Below are positions 8,535-16,446 of a DNA stretch of 64,000 bases, one piece after another. The DNA comes from Longimicrobium sp. (GTDB lineage Bacteria > Gemmatimonadota > Gemmatimonadetes > Longimicrobiales > Longimicrobiaceae). The DNA lies in assembly GCA_036389135.1 (NCBI GenBank), contig DASVQP010000077.1:17349-81348 (forward strand). Reading direction: 5' to 3'. A program made the position numbers and the translations under genes. Position 1 is the stretch's first letter. Each line of letters opens with the position of its first letter. The notes below the pieces were generated by a model that did no database searches, was not told where the DNA came from, and saw nothing but the letters and a program-made list of their open reading frames with translations.

Positions 8535-8921
8535 TCAGTCCCTCCTCATCCGGAAAGCGTCGGCGAAGCTGCGGACCGGGTCCGAAGGGCGGGCGAAGAC
8601 GAGCTGGATCACCGCCACCCGCGACTGTCGGTAGGCAGCCGACAGCGCCGCCACCTGCCGCTCCAGCTCGGGGGTGGCGGGGGCGAATCGGTACGTGGGG
8701 TTCGCCGCCCTGTCGGACGCGGCGAGCCCCTGCCGAACCAGCCCCTCGAGCGACGCGATGGCGGCGGCGGGGACGGTGAAGACCTGCCGGCTCACCTCGT
8801 CCGCCGTCCACCCGCGCTCGGGCGAGCCGGCGAGCAGCAGGAGGATCTCCAGCATCTCGGCCGTTGGGATGCGGTCGGCGATCAGCCGCCGCGCCTCGTC
8901 GGAGATATGGCTTTCGGCCAC
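8535..8921 (-). CDS. Winged-helix-like protein heading the DUF5985 operon
   Basis: A 128-residue protein. I start it at GTG 8921, which has GGGAGGG 5 nt upstream. Residues 20-75 (EMLEILLLLAGSPERGWTAD, then EVSRQVF and IASLEGLVRQGLAA) read as a winged helix: a leading helix, a Trp-Thr-containing turn, a recognition-helix-like segment and a two-residue wing. The C-terminal half is a helical tail. It may regulate its own operon or sense a partner membrane protein. The fold is inferred from pattern, not from a characterised family. Confidence 0.55.
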   Translation of the reverse strand: MAESHISDEARRLIADRIPTAEMLEILLLLAGSPERGWTADEVSRQVFTVPAAAIASLEGLVRQGLAASDRAANPTYRFAPATPELERQVAALSAAYRQSRVAVIQLVFARPSDPVRSFADAFRMRRD

Positions 8922-8990
8922 CCGCCCTCCCGGTGAGCTTCCGTCACTCCGCTTTCGCCGCAGTTGACGCAGGGCGGCACGCGGACGCCG

Positions 8991-9019
8991 AAGGTGGCAC
9001 CTCCACGCAAGCCCGTCAA
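8991..9019 (-). promoter_or_regulatory. Promoter for the winged-helix/DUF5985 operon
   Basis: On the minus strand TTGACG (9019-9014) and CACCTT (8996-8991) are separated by 17 nt, about 70 nt upstream of the first start codon. Confidence 0.5.
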
Positions 9020-9117
9020 GCACGGGGCGCACCTGTTACACAAGTACCTTCCGCCGCCGTCGGTTGCGCTACATATTCCGCGTGGGGATCGTTCGGGCCA
9101 GCCAAACAGACGGGGCG

Positions 9118-9516
9118 ATGGCGTACCGCGAGTTCACCGACGACGGCGGCATCTCCTGGCGTGCCTGGGACACCTACCCCGGCTCCGCCGCAAACGTGCG
9201 CCCAGGGTTCGAAGGCGGGTGGCTGGGCTTCGAGTGCGAGGCGGAGCGCCGGCGCCTGGCCCCCGTGCCCGCCGGCTGGGAAGAGGCGAGCGACGACGAC
9301 CTGAGGGCGATGCTCGCCCGCGCGCAGCCCAACCGCCCCGCCCGCGCCACCCCCGCCGACGACGCACCCGAGGCCGCCGTCCCGGCCCCAGCCGCCCTTG
9401 CCGACGCCGCCCGCGAGCCGCCGCCCCCGGCCGAGGACGGAGTGAGCCGCTCGCGCGCGGTTCTGGAGCGCGTCCGCAGCGTGCTCAGCGCCGTAGACCG
9501 AACGCTGCGCCGCTGA
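9118..9516 (+). CDS. Hypothetical protein with conserved N-terminal YREFTDDGG motif
   Basis: A 132-residue protein from the ATG at 9118 (MAYREFTDDGG). Residues 1-70 form a compact Trp/Gly-rich domain (ISWRAWDTYPG, GGWLGFECEAERRRLAPVP). An Ala/Pro-rich linker and a short basic helix follow. The composition suggests a small cytosolic protein; no signal peptide or membrane helix. I do not recognise a characterised family. A repeat-type terminator follows 56 nt after the stop. Confidence 0.55.
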   Translation: MAYREFTDDGGISWRAWDTYPGSAANVRPGFEGGWLGFECEAERRRLAPVPAGWEEASDDDLRAMLARAQPNRPARATPADDAPEAAVPAPAALADAAREPPPPAEDGVSRSRAVLERVRSVLSAVDRTLRR

Positions 9517-9519
9517 GGT

Positions 9520-9610
9520 GCCCCCGGCCCCCTCCCCCGCCTGCGGTGGTGCAGGGCGGGTGAGGGGGAGAAATCCGCCCCCACCGCGGCGTTCGCGGCG
9601 GGGGCGGATC
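9520..9610. repeat. C-rich repeat plus terminator, family 2 copy 1
   Basis: CCCCGGCCCCCTCCCCCGCC leads into GGGCGGGTGAGGGGGAGAA and then a hairpin at about 9573-9609 (ATCCGCCCC...GGGGCGGAT). The same modular arrangement is present at 17.67-17.77 kb, again just after a gene end. Confidence 0.7.
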
Positions 9611-9647
9611 TCGTCATAGCGGTATCTCCACCCTGTCACACCCTTTG

Positions 9648-9690
9648 GTAGGGGCGCGATTCATCGCCCCCGTGCCCGCCCCCGCAGGCG
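9648..9690. repeat. GTAGGGGC-type short repeat
   Basis: GGTAGGGGCGCGATTCATCG followed by CCCCCGTGCC. Related short units occur at 17790-17819, 17874-17900 and 46475-46585. Confidence 0.55.
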
Positions 9691-9703
9691 GACGAGTGAG
9701 CTC

Positions 9704-10279
9704 TCAGGGTACAGCCGCCGCGCGCCTGCGCCGGGCCATCTTGCGCGCGTACGACACGAGCTTCCACAGCAACGCGACCGCCAGGAGCAGCGCCAGGATC
9801 GGCGCGATCAGGCCGAGGATGATGAGCACCACGGCGGCCACGTCTTCGATGATGCTGATCAGCGGGTTCGCGAGGCCGCCCGTGAATGCGGTGCTCCCCA
9901 CGCGCGCGGAAGCCTTGGCGGTGTGCACCCCCAGCGCCAGCGGCGCCCCCGCGATGATCGCCAGCGCCACCGAGTGCTCTGGCGCGAGCTGGTGCACGAA
10001 CGGAATCGCGGCCAGCACGGCCAGCCCCGGCTTGGTAAAGGTCTGCACCGTATCCAGGAGGTGGTCCAGGACCGGGATCTTGTCCCCGAGCACCTCCAGC
10101 ACCGTCGCTACGCCGAAGATGATGATCGTCGTCGTCGACGCCATCCACGCGAGCGACGGCGGCACCTCCAGGCTCAGCATGCGAATCGCCACGCTGGCCC
10201 CGAACACCGGCAGAAACGCGCGCAGCCCCGCGCAAGCCGCCAGCACCAGCCCGAACGCCGCCGCGGATGCAGCTTCCAT
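9704..10279 (-). CDS. DUF4126 family membrane protein
   Basis: A 191-residue protein. The second ATG (10279) is chosen because AAAGGAGGT sits 6 nt upstream of it and directly abuts the first ATG. Several hydrophobic helices alternate with glycine-rich loops; ACAGLRAFLPVFG near the N terminus and the later EHSVALAIIAGAPLALGVHT and TGGLANPLISIIEDV segments match DUF4126. The C terminus is strongly basic (RKMARRRR). An inner-membrane protein of unknown function. Monocistronic, facing a REP-like repeat upstream. Confidence 0.75.
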   Translation of the reverse strand: MEAASAAAFGLVLAACAGLRAFLPVFGASVAIRMLSLEVPPSLAWMASTTTIIIFGVATVLEVLGDKIPVLDHLLDTVQTFTKPGLAVLAAIPFVHQLAPEHSVALAIIAGAPLALGVHTAKASARVGSTAFTGGLANPLISIIEDVAAVVLIILGLIAPILALLLAVALLWKLVSYARKMARRRRAAAVP

Positions 10280-10297
10280 GTGCATACCTCCTTTGAG

Positions 10298-10330
10298 TGC
10301 GTTGGTGCGTTGGTGCGTTAGTGCGCTACC
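10298..10330. repeat. GTGCGTT(G/A) short tandem repeat
   Basis: Three to four imperfect copies of an 8-nt unit (GTGCGTTG, GTGCGTTA, GTGCGCTA) lie just upstream of the DUF4126 gene. Confidence 0.6.
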
Positions 10331-10352
10331 CTGAGCGAATCGTGATCCAATC

Positions 10353-10398
10353 GAGACCGCTTCAGCGGTCTTCCCGTGGTTCCAGCCGGGGGATTCAT
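10353..10398. repeat. Solitary REP-like element
   Basis: GAGACCGCTTCAGCGGTCTT, then CCCGTGGTTCCAGCCGGGGG, matches the termini of the REP-transposase element at 29.46-30.04 kb. The first hairpin is intact; the GGGGGCTTTAGCCCCC hairpin is truncated. It abuts the 3' end of the FAD/Fe-S gene. Confidence 0.7.
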
Positions 10399-13292
10399 CA
10401 TCGCCCGCCCCCGGTTCCCGCGCCCTCCGCCATCGCCAACAGCTCCGCCGTGTGCAGCGTGGGGCGCCCGTCGCAGAAGTCGGCGATCTGGTGGCGGCAG
10501 CTGAAGCCGGGGGCCACCACCAGGTCGTCGGCCTCCGCCGCGCGGACGGCGGGGAAGAGGACGCGCTCGCCGCACGCCTTCGACACCTCGTAGTGCCCCC
10601 TCTCGTAGCCGAACGACCCCGCCATCCCGCAGCACCCCGAATCGAGCACCGAGAACTCCAGCCCCTCCACCCGCCCCAGCACCTCGTTCGTCGGCCCCAT
10701 CCCCACGATCGCCTTCTGGTGGCAGTGGCCGTGGACGACGGCGCGCCGCTCCAGCCGCCCCGGCCGCCAGTCAGGGAGGGCGGCGAGGAACTCTTCCAGC
10801 ATGACGGACGCGCTCGCCAGCGCTTTCGCGCGCGGATCGCGGACCAAGTCGGGGAGCTCGTCGCGCAGGGTGAGGATGCAGCTCGGCTCCACCCCCACGA
10901 CCATCGCCCCCGCCTCCACCTCTGGAAGGAGCGTCTCCAGCAGCTCCGTCTGCAGGGCGCGGCCGTGGTCGAGGAGGCCGTTGGAGATGGCGGCGCGGCC
11001 GCAGCAGACGGACTTCCTCGGCAGCTTCACTTCGAAGCCCGCGCGCTCCAGCACGGTTGCGGTGGCGTGCAGAGGGCCGGGCTGGAAGAAGTTGTGAAAG
11101 GTGTCGTCCAGCAGGATCACCGTGGGGCGCCCCGCGGACGGCTTCGGCCGCCACGCGCGGCGGAACGGCTCGCGGGCCAGCGGCGGAAGCTCGCGGCGCG
11201 GGTCCATGCGCCCGATCCCCTTGATGGCGCCGCCCATCAGCCGGCTTCCCAGGTTGGCGAGGCCAGGCGCCAGGCTGCCCGCGCGCGCGAAGTCGCGGAT
11301 GCGGCCGAAGAAGAGCGCGTCCCGCGGCGTACCCGTCTCGCGGTAGTGCTGGGCAAGGTACTCCACCTTGTAGCGCGCCATGTCCACGCCGACGGGGCAC
11401 TCCGTCTTGCACGCCTTGCACCCCAGGCAGAGGTCGAGCGCCTCCATCACCGCCTCGCTCTTCATCCCCGGCAGGTTGCCGCGCATCGCCTCGCGCAGGG
11501 CGTTGGCGCGTCCGCGGGTGGCGTGCTGCTCCTCCAGCGTCACCATGTGCGAGGGGCACATCGTCCCCGTGTCCAGCTTGCGGCAGACGCCCATCCCGTT
11601 GCACTTCTCCACCGCCACGTCCCACCCGCCGTCGGCCGAGTAGTCGAACCAGGTTTCGGGTGCGCCGGCGTGGGCCACGGCGTCGAAGCGCAGGTTCTCG
11701 GACATGCGCTGGTAGGGCGGCACGATCTTGCCGCCGGGGTTCATCCGCCCCTCGGGATCGAAGACGCGCTTGACCTCCTGGTGCAGGCGGATGATCTCCG
11801 GCCCGAACATCAGCGGGAGGAACTCGCTGCGCGACAGCCCGTCGCCGTGCTCGCCGGAGAGGGAGCCGCCGAACTCCACCACCAGCTCGGCGATGTCGTG
11901 CGCGATCCCCTGCATCCGCTGGACGTCCTCGCCGCGCTTCAGGTCCAGGTCCACGCGGATGTGCAGGCATCCCTGCCCCGCGTGCCCGAAGTACCCCGTG
12001 GTGGTGCCGTGGCGGTTGACGATCTCTTCGAAGCGGCGCGTGTAGTCGCCCAGCCGCTCGGGGGGCACGCCGGTGTCCTCGACAAACTCCTGCGGCTTGA
12101 TGTTCTTGTTGGGCGTCGTGAGGTAGAGAAGCCCCGTCGCGGCCTGCCTCAACGCCCACGCCGCCAGCTGCTCGCGCGCGGTGAGGTACGCGTTGGCCTG
12201 GGGCGCGCCGGGAAGCGTCTTCGCCCGCGCCGCGAAGTCGTGCGCCAGCCCGGCGACCTCCTCGGGCGAGTCGCCGCTGAACTCGCAGAAGAGGACGCCC
12301 AGCGCGTCCGGCGCAGCCATGGCGGCGGTGTCGCGGAACTCGATCAGCGAGCGAGCGCCCTGCAGCACCCGGCTGTCCACGATCTCCAGCGCCGAAAGCC
12401 CGCGCTCCAGCAGGATGGCGGGGACGGCGTCCATCGAGGTGAAGCGCTCGCGGAAGGAGAGCAGCACGAGCGACCGCGCGGGCGGCACGGGAACCAGCCC
12501 CAACTCGGCCTCCACCACCGTGGCAAGCGTCCCCTCGGAGCCGACGATGAGCTGCGCGAGGTTGAGGGTGTCGCCCTCCAGCATCGCGTCGAAGTTGTAG
12601 CCCGAGACGCGGCGCGGGATCTTTGGATAGCGGGCGAGGATGCGCTCGCGCTCCGGCTCCAGGATGCCGAGGACGGAGCGGGCGATCTCCCCCTCCAGCC
12701 CGGGCATCTGCGCAACCTCCTCGCGCGCGACGGAGCCGAAGTGGGCGCAGCGGCCGTCGGCGGTGATGCACTCCAGCGAGTGCACGTGGTCGCCCGTCTT
12801 GCCGTAGACCAGCGAGCGAGCGCCGCACGAGTTGTTGCCGATCATCCCGCCCAGCGCGCACTGGCGGATGGTGGCCGGATCGGGCCCGAAGTGGAGCCCG
12901 TACGGCGCCGCGGCGCGGTTGAGCCGGTCCAGCCGCAGCCCCGGCTCCACGCGTGCCCGCCTGCGATCCGGGTCGATCTCGATCACCCGGTTCATGTACT
13001 TGCTGAAGTCCATCACCAGCGCCGTGCCCACAGTCTGCCCCGCGAGCGCCGTACCCCCGCCGCGCGGCAGGATGGCGACCCCGGCCTCGGTCGCCAGCTT
13101 CACCGTCGCTTCCACGTCCGCCGCTTCCCTGGGCACCACCACGCCCACGGGGAGGAGTTGGTAGAGCGACGCATCGGTGCTGTACAGGAGGCGCGACTTG
13201 GCGTCGAAGCGCACCTCGCCGCGCACCTTTTCCTTGAGCGCGCGCTCGAGCTTCGCCGCGCGCGGATCGTTCTGGACGACGGGGAGGGGCAA
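10398..13292 (-). CDS. FAD-linked oxidase / Fe-S 2-hydroxyacid dehydrogenase (YdiJ/GlcD-F-like fusion)
   Basis: A 964-residue protein. The N-terminal FAD-binding PCMH domain (about 40-270) has PRGGGTALAGQTVG and GNNSCGARSLVYGKTGDHV. A GlcD-type C-terminal domain follows, with GHAGQGCLHIRVDLD and SGEHGDGLSRSEFLP. Ferredoxin-like cysteines occur at NGMGVCRK...MCPSH and CLGCKACKTECPVG. Two cysteine-rich CCG domains end the protein (SVCCGRAAIS and DSGCCGMAGSFGYERGHYE). This is the layout of YdiJ-like D-2-hydroxyglutarate or D-lactate dehydrogenases, which pass electrons from FAD through Fe-S clusters to the membrane pool. The start used is TTG at 13292, the most upstream; it is not well supported by an RBS. 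Confidence 0.88.
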   Translation of the reverse strand: MPLPVVQNDPRAAKLERALKEKVRGEVRFDAKSRLLYSTDASLYQLLPVGVVVPREAADVEATVKLATEAGVAILPRGGGTALAGQTVGTALVMDFSKYMNRVIEIDPDRRRARVEPGLRLDRLNRAAAPYGLHFGPDPATIRQCALGGMIGNNSCGARSLVYGKTGDHVHSLECITADGRCAHFGSVAREEVAQMPGLEGEIARSVLGILEPERERILARYPKIPRRVSGYNFDAMLEGDTLNLAQLIVGSEGTLATVVEAELGLVPVPPARSLVLLSFRERFTSMDAVPAILLERGLSALEIVDSRVLQGARSLIEFRDTAAMAAPDALGVLFCEFSGDSPEEVAGLAHDFAARAKTLPGAPQANAYLTAREQLAAWALRQAATGLLYLTTPNKNIKPQEFVEDTGVPPERLGDYTRRFEEIVNRHGTTTGYFGHAGQGCLHIRVDLDLKRGEDVQRMQGIAHDIAELVVEFGGSLSGEHGDGLSRSEFLPLMFGPEIIRLHQEVKRVFDPEGRMNPGGKIVPPYQRMSENLRFDAVAHAGAPETWFDYSADGGWDVAVEKCNGMGVCRKLDTGTMCPSHMVTLEEQHATRGRANALREAMRGNLPGMKSEAVMEALDLCLGCKACKTECPVGVDMARYKVEYLAQHYRETGTPRDALFFGRIRDFARAGSLAPGLANLGSRLMGGAIKGIGRMDPRRELPPLAREPFRRAWRPKPSAGRPTVILLDDTFHNFFQPGPLHATATVLERAGFEVKLPRKSVCCGRAAISNGLLDHGRALQTELLETLLPEVEAGAMVVGVEPSCILTLRDELPDLVRDPRAKALASASVMLEEFLAALPDWRPGRLERRAVVHGHCHQKAIVGMGPTNEVLGRVEGLEFSVLDSGCCGMAGSFGYERGHYEVSKACGERVLFPAVRAAEADDLVVAPGFSCRHQIADFCDGRPTLHTAELLAMAEGAGTGGGR

Positions 13293-13310
13293 GGGGATCC
13301 GGGAAAAGAA

Positions 13311-13379
13311 GTGCTAAGTGCTAAGTGCTAAGTCCTGAACGGCGGTCCCGTGGCACTTAGGACTTAGCACTTAGGACTA
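13311..13379. repeat. GTGCTAAGT inverted/tandem repeat
   Basis: Three tandem GTGCTAAGT units ending in CCT are mirrored after about 19 nt by GGCACTTAGGACTTAGCACT, forming a palindrome upstream of the divergent dehydrogenase and hypothetical genes. Confidence 0.75.
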
Positions 13380-13507
13380 CCTGCCCTGAAACATACGCGG
13401 CACGATTCCCCCGGCAACTCGCCCCCGTGGAACCCCCACCGGAAGGGGTGTACCAGAGGTCCGTGGCGCGAGGGCGTGCGCCCGTGCTCGCAACAGGATT
13501 TTCGCCC

Positions 13508-14059
13508 ATGCACGTTTATCTTCGAGACGAACCCGTCGAGCTCGAGCTCCGCGAAGTGGATCACGAGGGGCTCCTGCCGGAAGAGGCCGAGCTGATCCCC
13601 GTGGCGTTCTACGCGGACGGCAACGACCGCCCGTCGTTCCGCGCGCTCCTGCCGCCGGAGACGCTGGCGATCCTGGAGGAAGCGCTGCAGACCCCCGTGC
13701 AGCTCGGCCTCCTCGCCGAGGAGCCGGAGGAGGCCACCGCCGAGATCCACGCCATGGTCGGCCTCTCCATCCCCGTCGACCAGCTCCCGGAGGGGATCTC
13801 CGCTGACGGCGAGGAGGAAGAGCAGGAGCTGGAGCCGTGGCAGACCGCGCCCGCCGCCGACGCCTGGCGCGGCGAGGGGGCCGGGCCGGAAGAGGGCCCG
13901 CGCACCGTGATGCTGGCATTCGCCCCCCTGGTTCGCCTCACCCGCCGCTTCCCCGACGACTTTGGCGAGGAGCTGGCCGACCTACTGGAGAGCGCCCTTT
14001 CCGGCGCCACCAAGCCGTCGCTCGAGGCGCGCGTGGACCGGATGCTGGGCGGGCCCTGA
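13508..14059 (+). CDS. Acidic hypothetical protein
   Basis: A 183-residue protein from the ATG at 13508 (MHVYLRDEPVELEL). It is highly acidic, with a Glu run around residue 105 (DGEEEEQELEP). Its first half contains DHEGLLPEEAELIPVAFYAD and RALLPPETLAILEEAL; the C-terminal part is helical. No signal peptide, membrane helix or known motif. It lies 216 nt from the divergent dehydrogenase and ends in a half repeat plus terminator. Cytosolic location likely; function unknown. Confidence 0.6.
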   Translation: MHVYLRDEPVELELREVDHEGLLPEEAELIPVAFYADGNDRPSFRALLPPETLAILEEALQTPVQLGLLAEEPEEATAEIHAMVGLSIPVDQLPEGISADGEEEEQELEPWQTAPAADAWRGEGAGPEEGPRTVMLAFAPLVRLTRRFPDDFGEELADLLESALSGATKPSLEARVDRMLGGP

Positions 14060-14066
14060 AACGGCG

Positions 14067-14122
14067 GGTCTCACGCAGAGACGCAGAAGGAGGCGCGGAG
14101 AGATTCTCCGCGCCTCCTCTTC
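14067..14122 (+). terminator. Half palindromic repeat fused to a terminator hairpin
   Basis: TCTCACGCAGAGACGCAGA is the left arm of the CACACAGAG family. It is followed by AGGAGGCGCGGAGA pairing with TCTCCGCGCCTCCT and then CTTC. Confidence 0.65.
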
Positions 14123-14149
14123 ATTGTCCGCCGTCCGATGATCGAGCCG

Positions 14150-14590
14150 TCAGCGCTCGACGGTGAAGGGAGGCGTGAAGATCTCGCCGCCGTCGCCGCT
14201 CCGCATCCGCTCGACCCTGGTGACCATCCGGTACTCGCCGGGCTGCCATTCCGAGGTGATCGGCTCCTTCAGCACCGTCTCCGCGCCGGGAGCGAGGATG
14301 CGGAGCTCCATCGTGCAGAGGCGCAGGGATGAGATACGCGCCCACGACGCGCCCGTCCTCAGCTCGCGCGAGGAGTGGCAGAGGTTGTAGCCGAGCGACT
14401 GGCTGGTGCCGTTGCGCAGCACGATGGTGGCGGTGTCGCCCCGGCGGTAGGCGGGGCGCTCGGCCGCGAAGGTGATCCCTTCCGCATCGCGGAGCTCGGC
14501 CGCGGGCCCACCCGCCGCGGAACCGGTAGGGGACTCAGAACATCCCAGCGCGAGCAGGGCGGCGAGCGGCAGCAGGACAAGGGTGCGCAT
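14150..14590 (-). CDS. Small lipoprotein, Ig-like/BsuPI-type domain possible
   Basis: A 146-residue protein. ATG at 14590 begins a clean lipoprotein signal, MRTLVLL...LLALGC with Cys17, followed by SESPTGS. The mature region (AYRRGDTATIVLRNGTSQSL, then YNLC, and later SEWQPGEYRMVTRVER) looks like a beta-sandwich domain. Similar 'rises above a threshold' segments occur in immunoglobulin-like intracellular-protease-inhibitor families, but this is only a pattern-level suggestion. Divergent from gluQ across 110 bp. Confidence 0.65.
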   Translation of the reverse strand: MRTLVLLPLAALLALGCSESPTGSAAGGPAAELRDAEGITFAAERPAYRRGDTATIVLRNGTSQSLGYNLCHSSRELRTGASWARISSLRLCTMELRILAPGAETVLKEPITSEWQPGEYRMVTRVERMRSGDGGEIFTPPFTVER

Positions 14591-14700
14591 GTCGGTCTCC
14601 GTCTGGTTCGAGGTTTCGTGGTGCCCAAAGAACGAGCGGGGCGCCGGGGGTGTGACACACGCCCGGTGCGCGCATCCGCGGACCGCCTTATTCTCCCCGG

Positions 14701-15693
14701 ATGACGGAATCGCACCCATACCGCGGCCGCTTTGCGCCGAGCCCCACGGGCGCGCTGCACATAGGCAACGCGCGCACGGCGCTGCTGGCGTGGCTGCACG
14801 CGCGGGCGGCGGGCGGCAGCTTCGTGATGCGGGTGGAGGACCTGGACTTCGGACGCGTGCGGCCGGGGATCATGGAGGCGCAGCTCGACGAGCTCCGCTG
14901 GCTGGGGCTGGACTGGGACGAGGGCCCGGACGCCGGCGGTCCGCACGCGCCGTACGTGCAGTCCGAGCGGGTCGCGCTCTACGAGGACGCACTGCGCCGC
15001 CTGGCCCGCGACGGCCACCTCTTCGCCTGCGGCTGCTCCCGGCGCGACATCGCGGCCGCCGCCAGCGCACCGCACGCCGGCGAGGAGGGCCCCCGATACT
15101 CCGGGATGTGCCGCCACCAACCCGTCCCCGCCGACGCCGTGAGCCTCACGCGCTGGGCGGTCTCCGAGCGCGCCCTCCGCTTCCGCGTGGACGATGCCGA
15201 AGAGGAGGTGTGCTTCGACGATGGCGTGCAGGGCCGCGCCTGCTTCCGCCCCGCCGCGGACACGGGCGACTTCGTGGTGCGGCGCAAGGACGGCGTGGCC
15301 GCATACCAGCTCGCGGTGGTGGTGGACGACGCCACGATGGGGATCACCGACGTGGTGCGCGGCGGCGACCTGCTGGGCTCCACCGCGCGCCAGATCCTTC
15401 TCTTCCGCGCGCTCGGCCTGCCCGCGCCGCGCTACGCCCACGTCCCGCTGATGCTGGGCGCGGACGGCGAGCGCCTCGCCAAGCGCCACGGCGCCGTCTC
15501 GCTGGCCGAGCTGCGCGGCGAAGGGGTCGCGCCGGAAAAGGTGGTGGGGTGGCTCGCCTCCACCTGTGGCCTCGCGGACCCCGGCGAGCACCTCCATCCC
15601 GCCGAGCTCGTCCCCCGCTTCCACACGGCGCGCATCCCCGCCGCGCCCACGGTGGTGACGGGCGCCTCGCTGGCGGCGCTGCGAACGCCTTGA
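14701..15693 (+). CDS. gluQ: Glutamyl-Q tRNA(Asp) synthetase
   Basis: A 330-residue class I synthetase core without an anticodon-binding domain. GRFAPSPTGALHIGN holds the HIGH-type motif (HIGN at 20-23). CGC followed by the downstream Tyr-Cys (YSGMCRHQ) provides the zinc site typical of GluQRS. RLAKRHGA is the KMSKS-like loop. The enzyme activates glutamate without tRNA and attaches it to queuosine 34 of tRNA(Asp). Length and zinc site separate it from full GltX. No queuosine-synthesis genes are in this window. Its stop codon overlaps the -35 of the next promoter. Confidence 0.88.
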   Translation: MTESHPYRGRFAPSPTGALHIGNARTALLAWLHARAAGGSFVMRVEDLDFGRVRPGIMEAQLDELRWLGLDWDEGPDAGGPHAPYVQSERVALYEDALRRLARDGHLFACGCSRRDIAAAASAPHAGEEGPRYSGMCRHQPVPADAVSLTRWAVSERALRFRVDDAEEEVCFDDGVQGRACFRPAADTGDFVVRRKDGVAAYQLAVVVDDATMGITDVVRGGDLLGSTARQILLFRALGLPAPRYAHVPLMLGADGERLAKRHGAVSLAELRGEGVAPEKVVGWLASTCGLADPGEHLHPAELVPRFHTARIPAAPTVVTGASLAALRTP

Positions 15694-15717
15694 CATCGCG
15701 CCGACTCCGCGTACCTT
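15690..15717 (+). promoter_or_regulatory. Consensus -35 promoter upstream of the SpoIIAA-like gene
   Basis: TTGACA and TACCTT are spaced 16 nt apart. The -35 hexamer includes the gluQ stop codon. Confidence 0.6.
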
Positions 15718-15771
15718 CGATTCCTTTCACGCCACAAGCACCGTCCCCCGCAGTCACCCCACCGAGCGACC

Positions 15772-16158
15772 ATGCCCACGCAGAGCCCTCCCACCTCACG
15801 AGTTCGCTTCATCGAGCACCGCGGCGCCCGCATCCTGCTGATCGACTTTTCCGGCCTTCAGAAGACGGAAGAGATTCTGCGCGAGGTGGAGGTCGCGCGC
15901 GAGGTGGTCGCCGGCCAGCGCCCGGCGTCGCTACGCACGCTGACGCACGTCAGGGGCGCGCGCTACACCCCGCCGGTGATGGAGGCGCTCAAGCAGCTAA
16001 CCGTGCACAACAAGCCGTACGTCACCGCCGCCGCGGTGGTGGGGATGGAGGGGCTGCACCGGGTGCTCTTTCGCGCGGTCGTCCTCTTCAGCCGCCGCAA
16101 CATCGAGGCGTTCGACACGCTGGAGGAGGCGCGCGACTGGCTGGCATCGCAGCCCTGA
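15772..16158 (+). CDS. SpoIIAA-like/STAS-SEC14 domain protein
   Basis: A 128-residue single-domain protein. An N-terminal strand-rich part (VRFIEHRGARILLIDFSGLQ) leads to helices. FDTLEEARDWLA near the C terminus is the recurring end of SpoIIAA-like proteins (the STAS-related family that also resembles the SEC14 lipid-binding fold). Such proteins are cytosolic and lack the phosphorylated serine context of true anti-anti-sigma factors; none is evident here. Preceded by its own promoter. A role in lipid or membrane binding is possible but not shown. Confidence 0.65.
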   Translation: MPTQSPPTSRVRFIEHRGARILLIDFSGLQKTEEILREVEVAREVVAGQRPASLRTLTHVRGARYTPPVMEALKQLTVHNKPYVTAAAVVGMEGLHRVLFRAVVLFSRRNIEAFDTLEEARDWLASQP

Positions 16159-16446
16159 AGCCCCGCCCTTCGTGCGCGAAGTGCGAAAAGATTGCCGGTT
16201 CCACGCCCGCGACGCACCCCTCCCCCTCCCCCGCGCCACCCGCCCGCGCGCACCCAATCTCCTGCGCCCCAATCACTTAACCCTCGCGGAACGGAGCGCT
16301 ATTCCGCATCCGCTGGGGAACGCTTATCTTCGCCCTACCGCCGAGACAATCCCGCCGCCGTACGCATCACCTGACGCGAGCCCCCGCTACGGCTCGCAAC
16401 GGCCCGGCCTCCGCACATCCGCCAGACCTTCCAGGAGATCCATCCG

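Noticed and set aside
9064..9117. Upstream extension of the hypothetical protein at 9118
   Set aside because: The extra 18 residues (MRYIFRVGIVRASQTDGA) lack an RBS and the ATG at 9118 begins the conserved-looking domain.
10297..10330. CRISPR-like array
   Set aside because: The unit is only 8 nt long and the copies are contiguous with no spacers.
10452..13331. 959-residue plus-strand open frame opposite the FAD/Fe-S dehydrogenase
   Set aside because: Arg/Gly/Ala/His-rich composition without motifs; the minus strand encodes a complete motif-bearing enzyme. It is a mirror frame caused by high GC.
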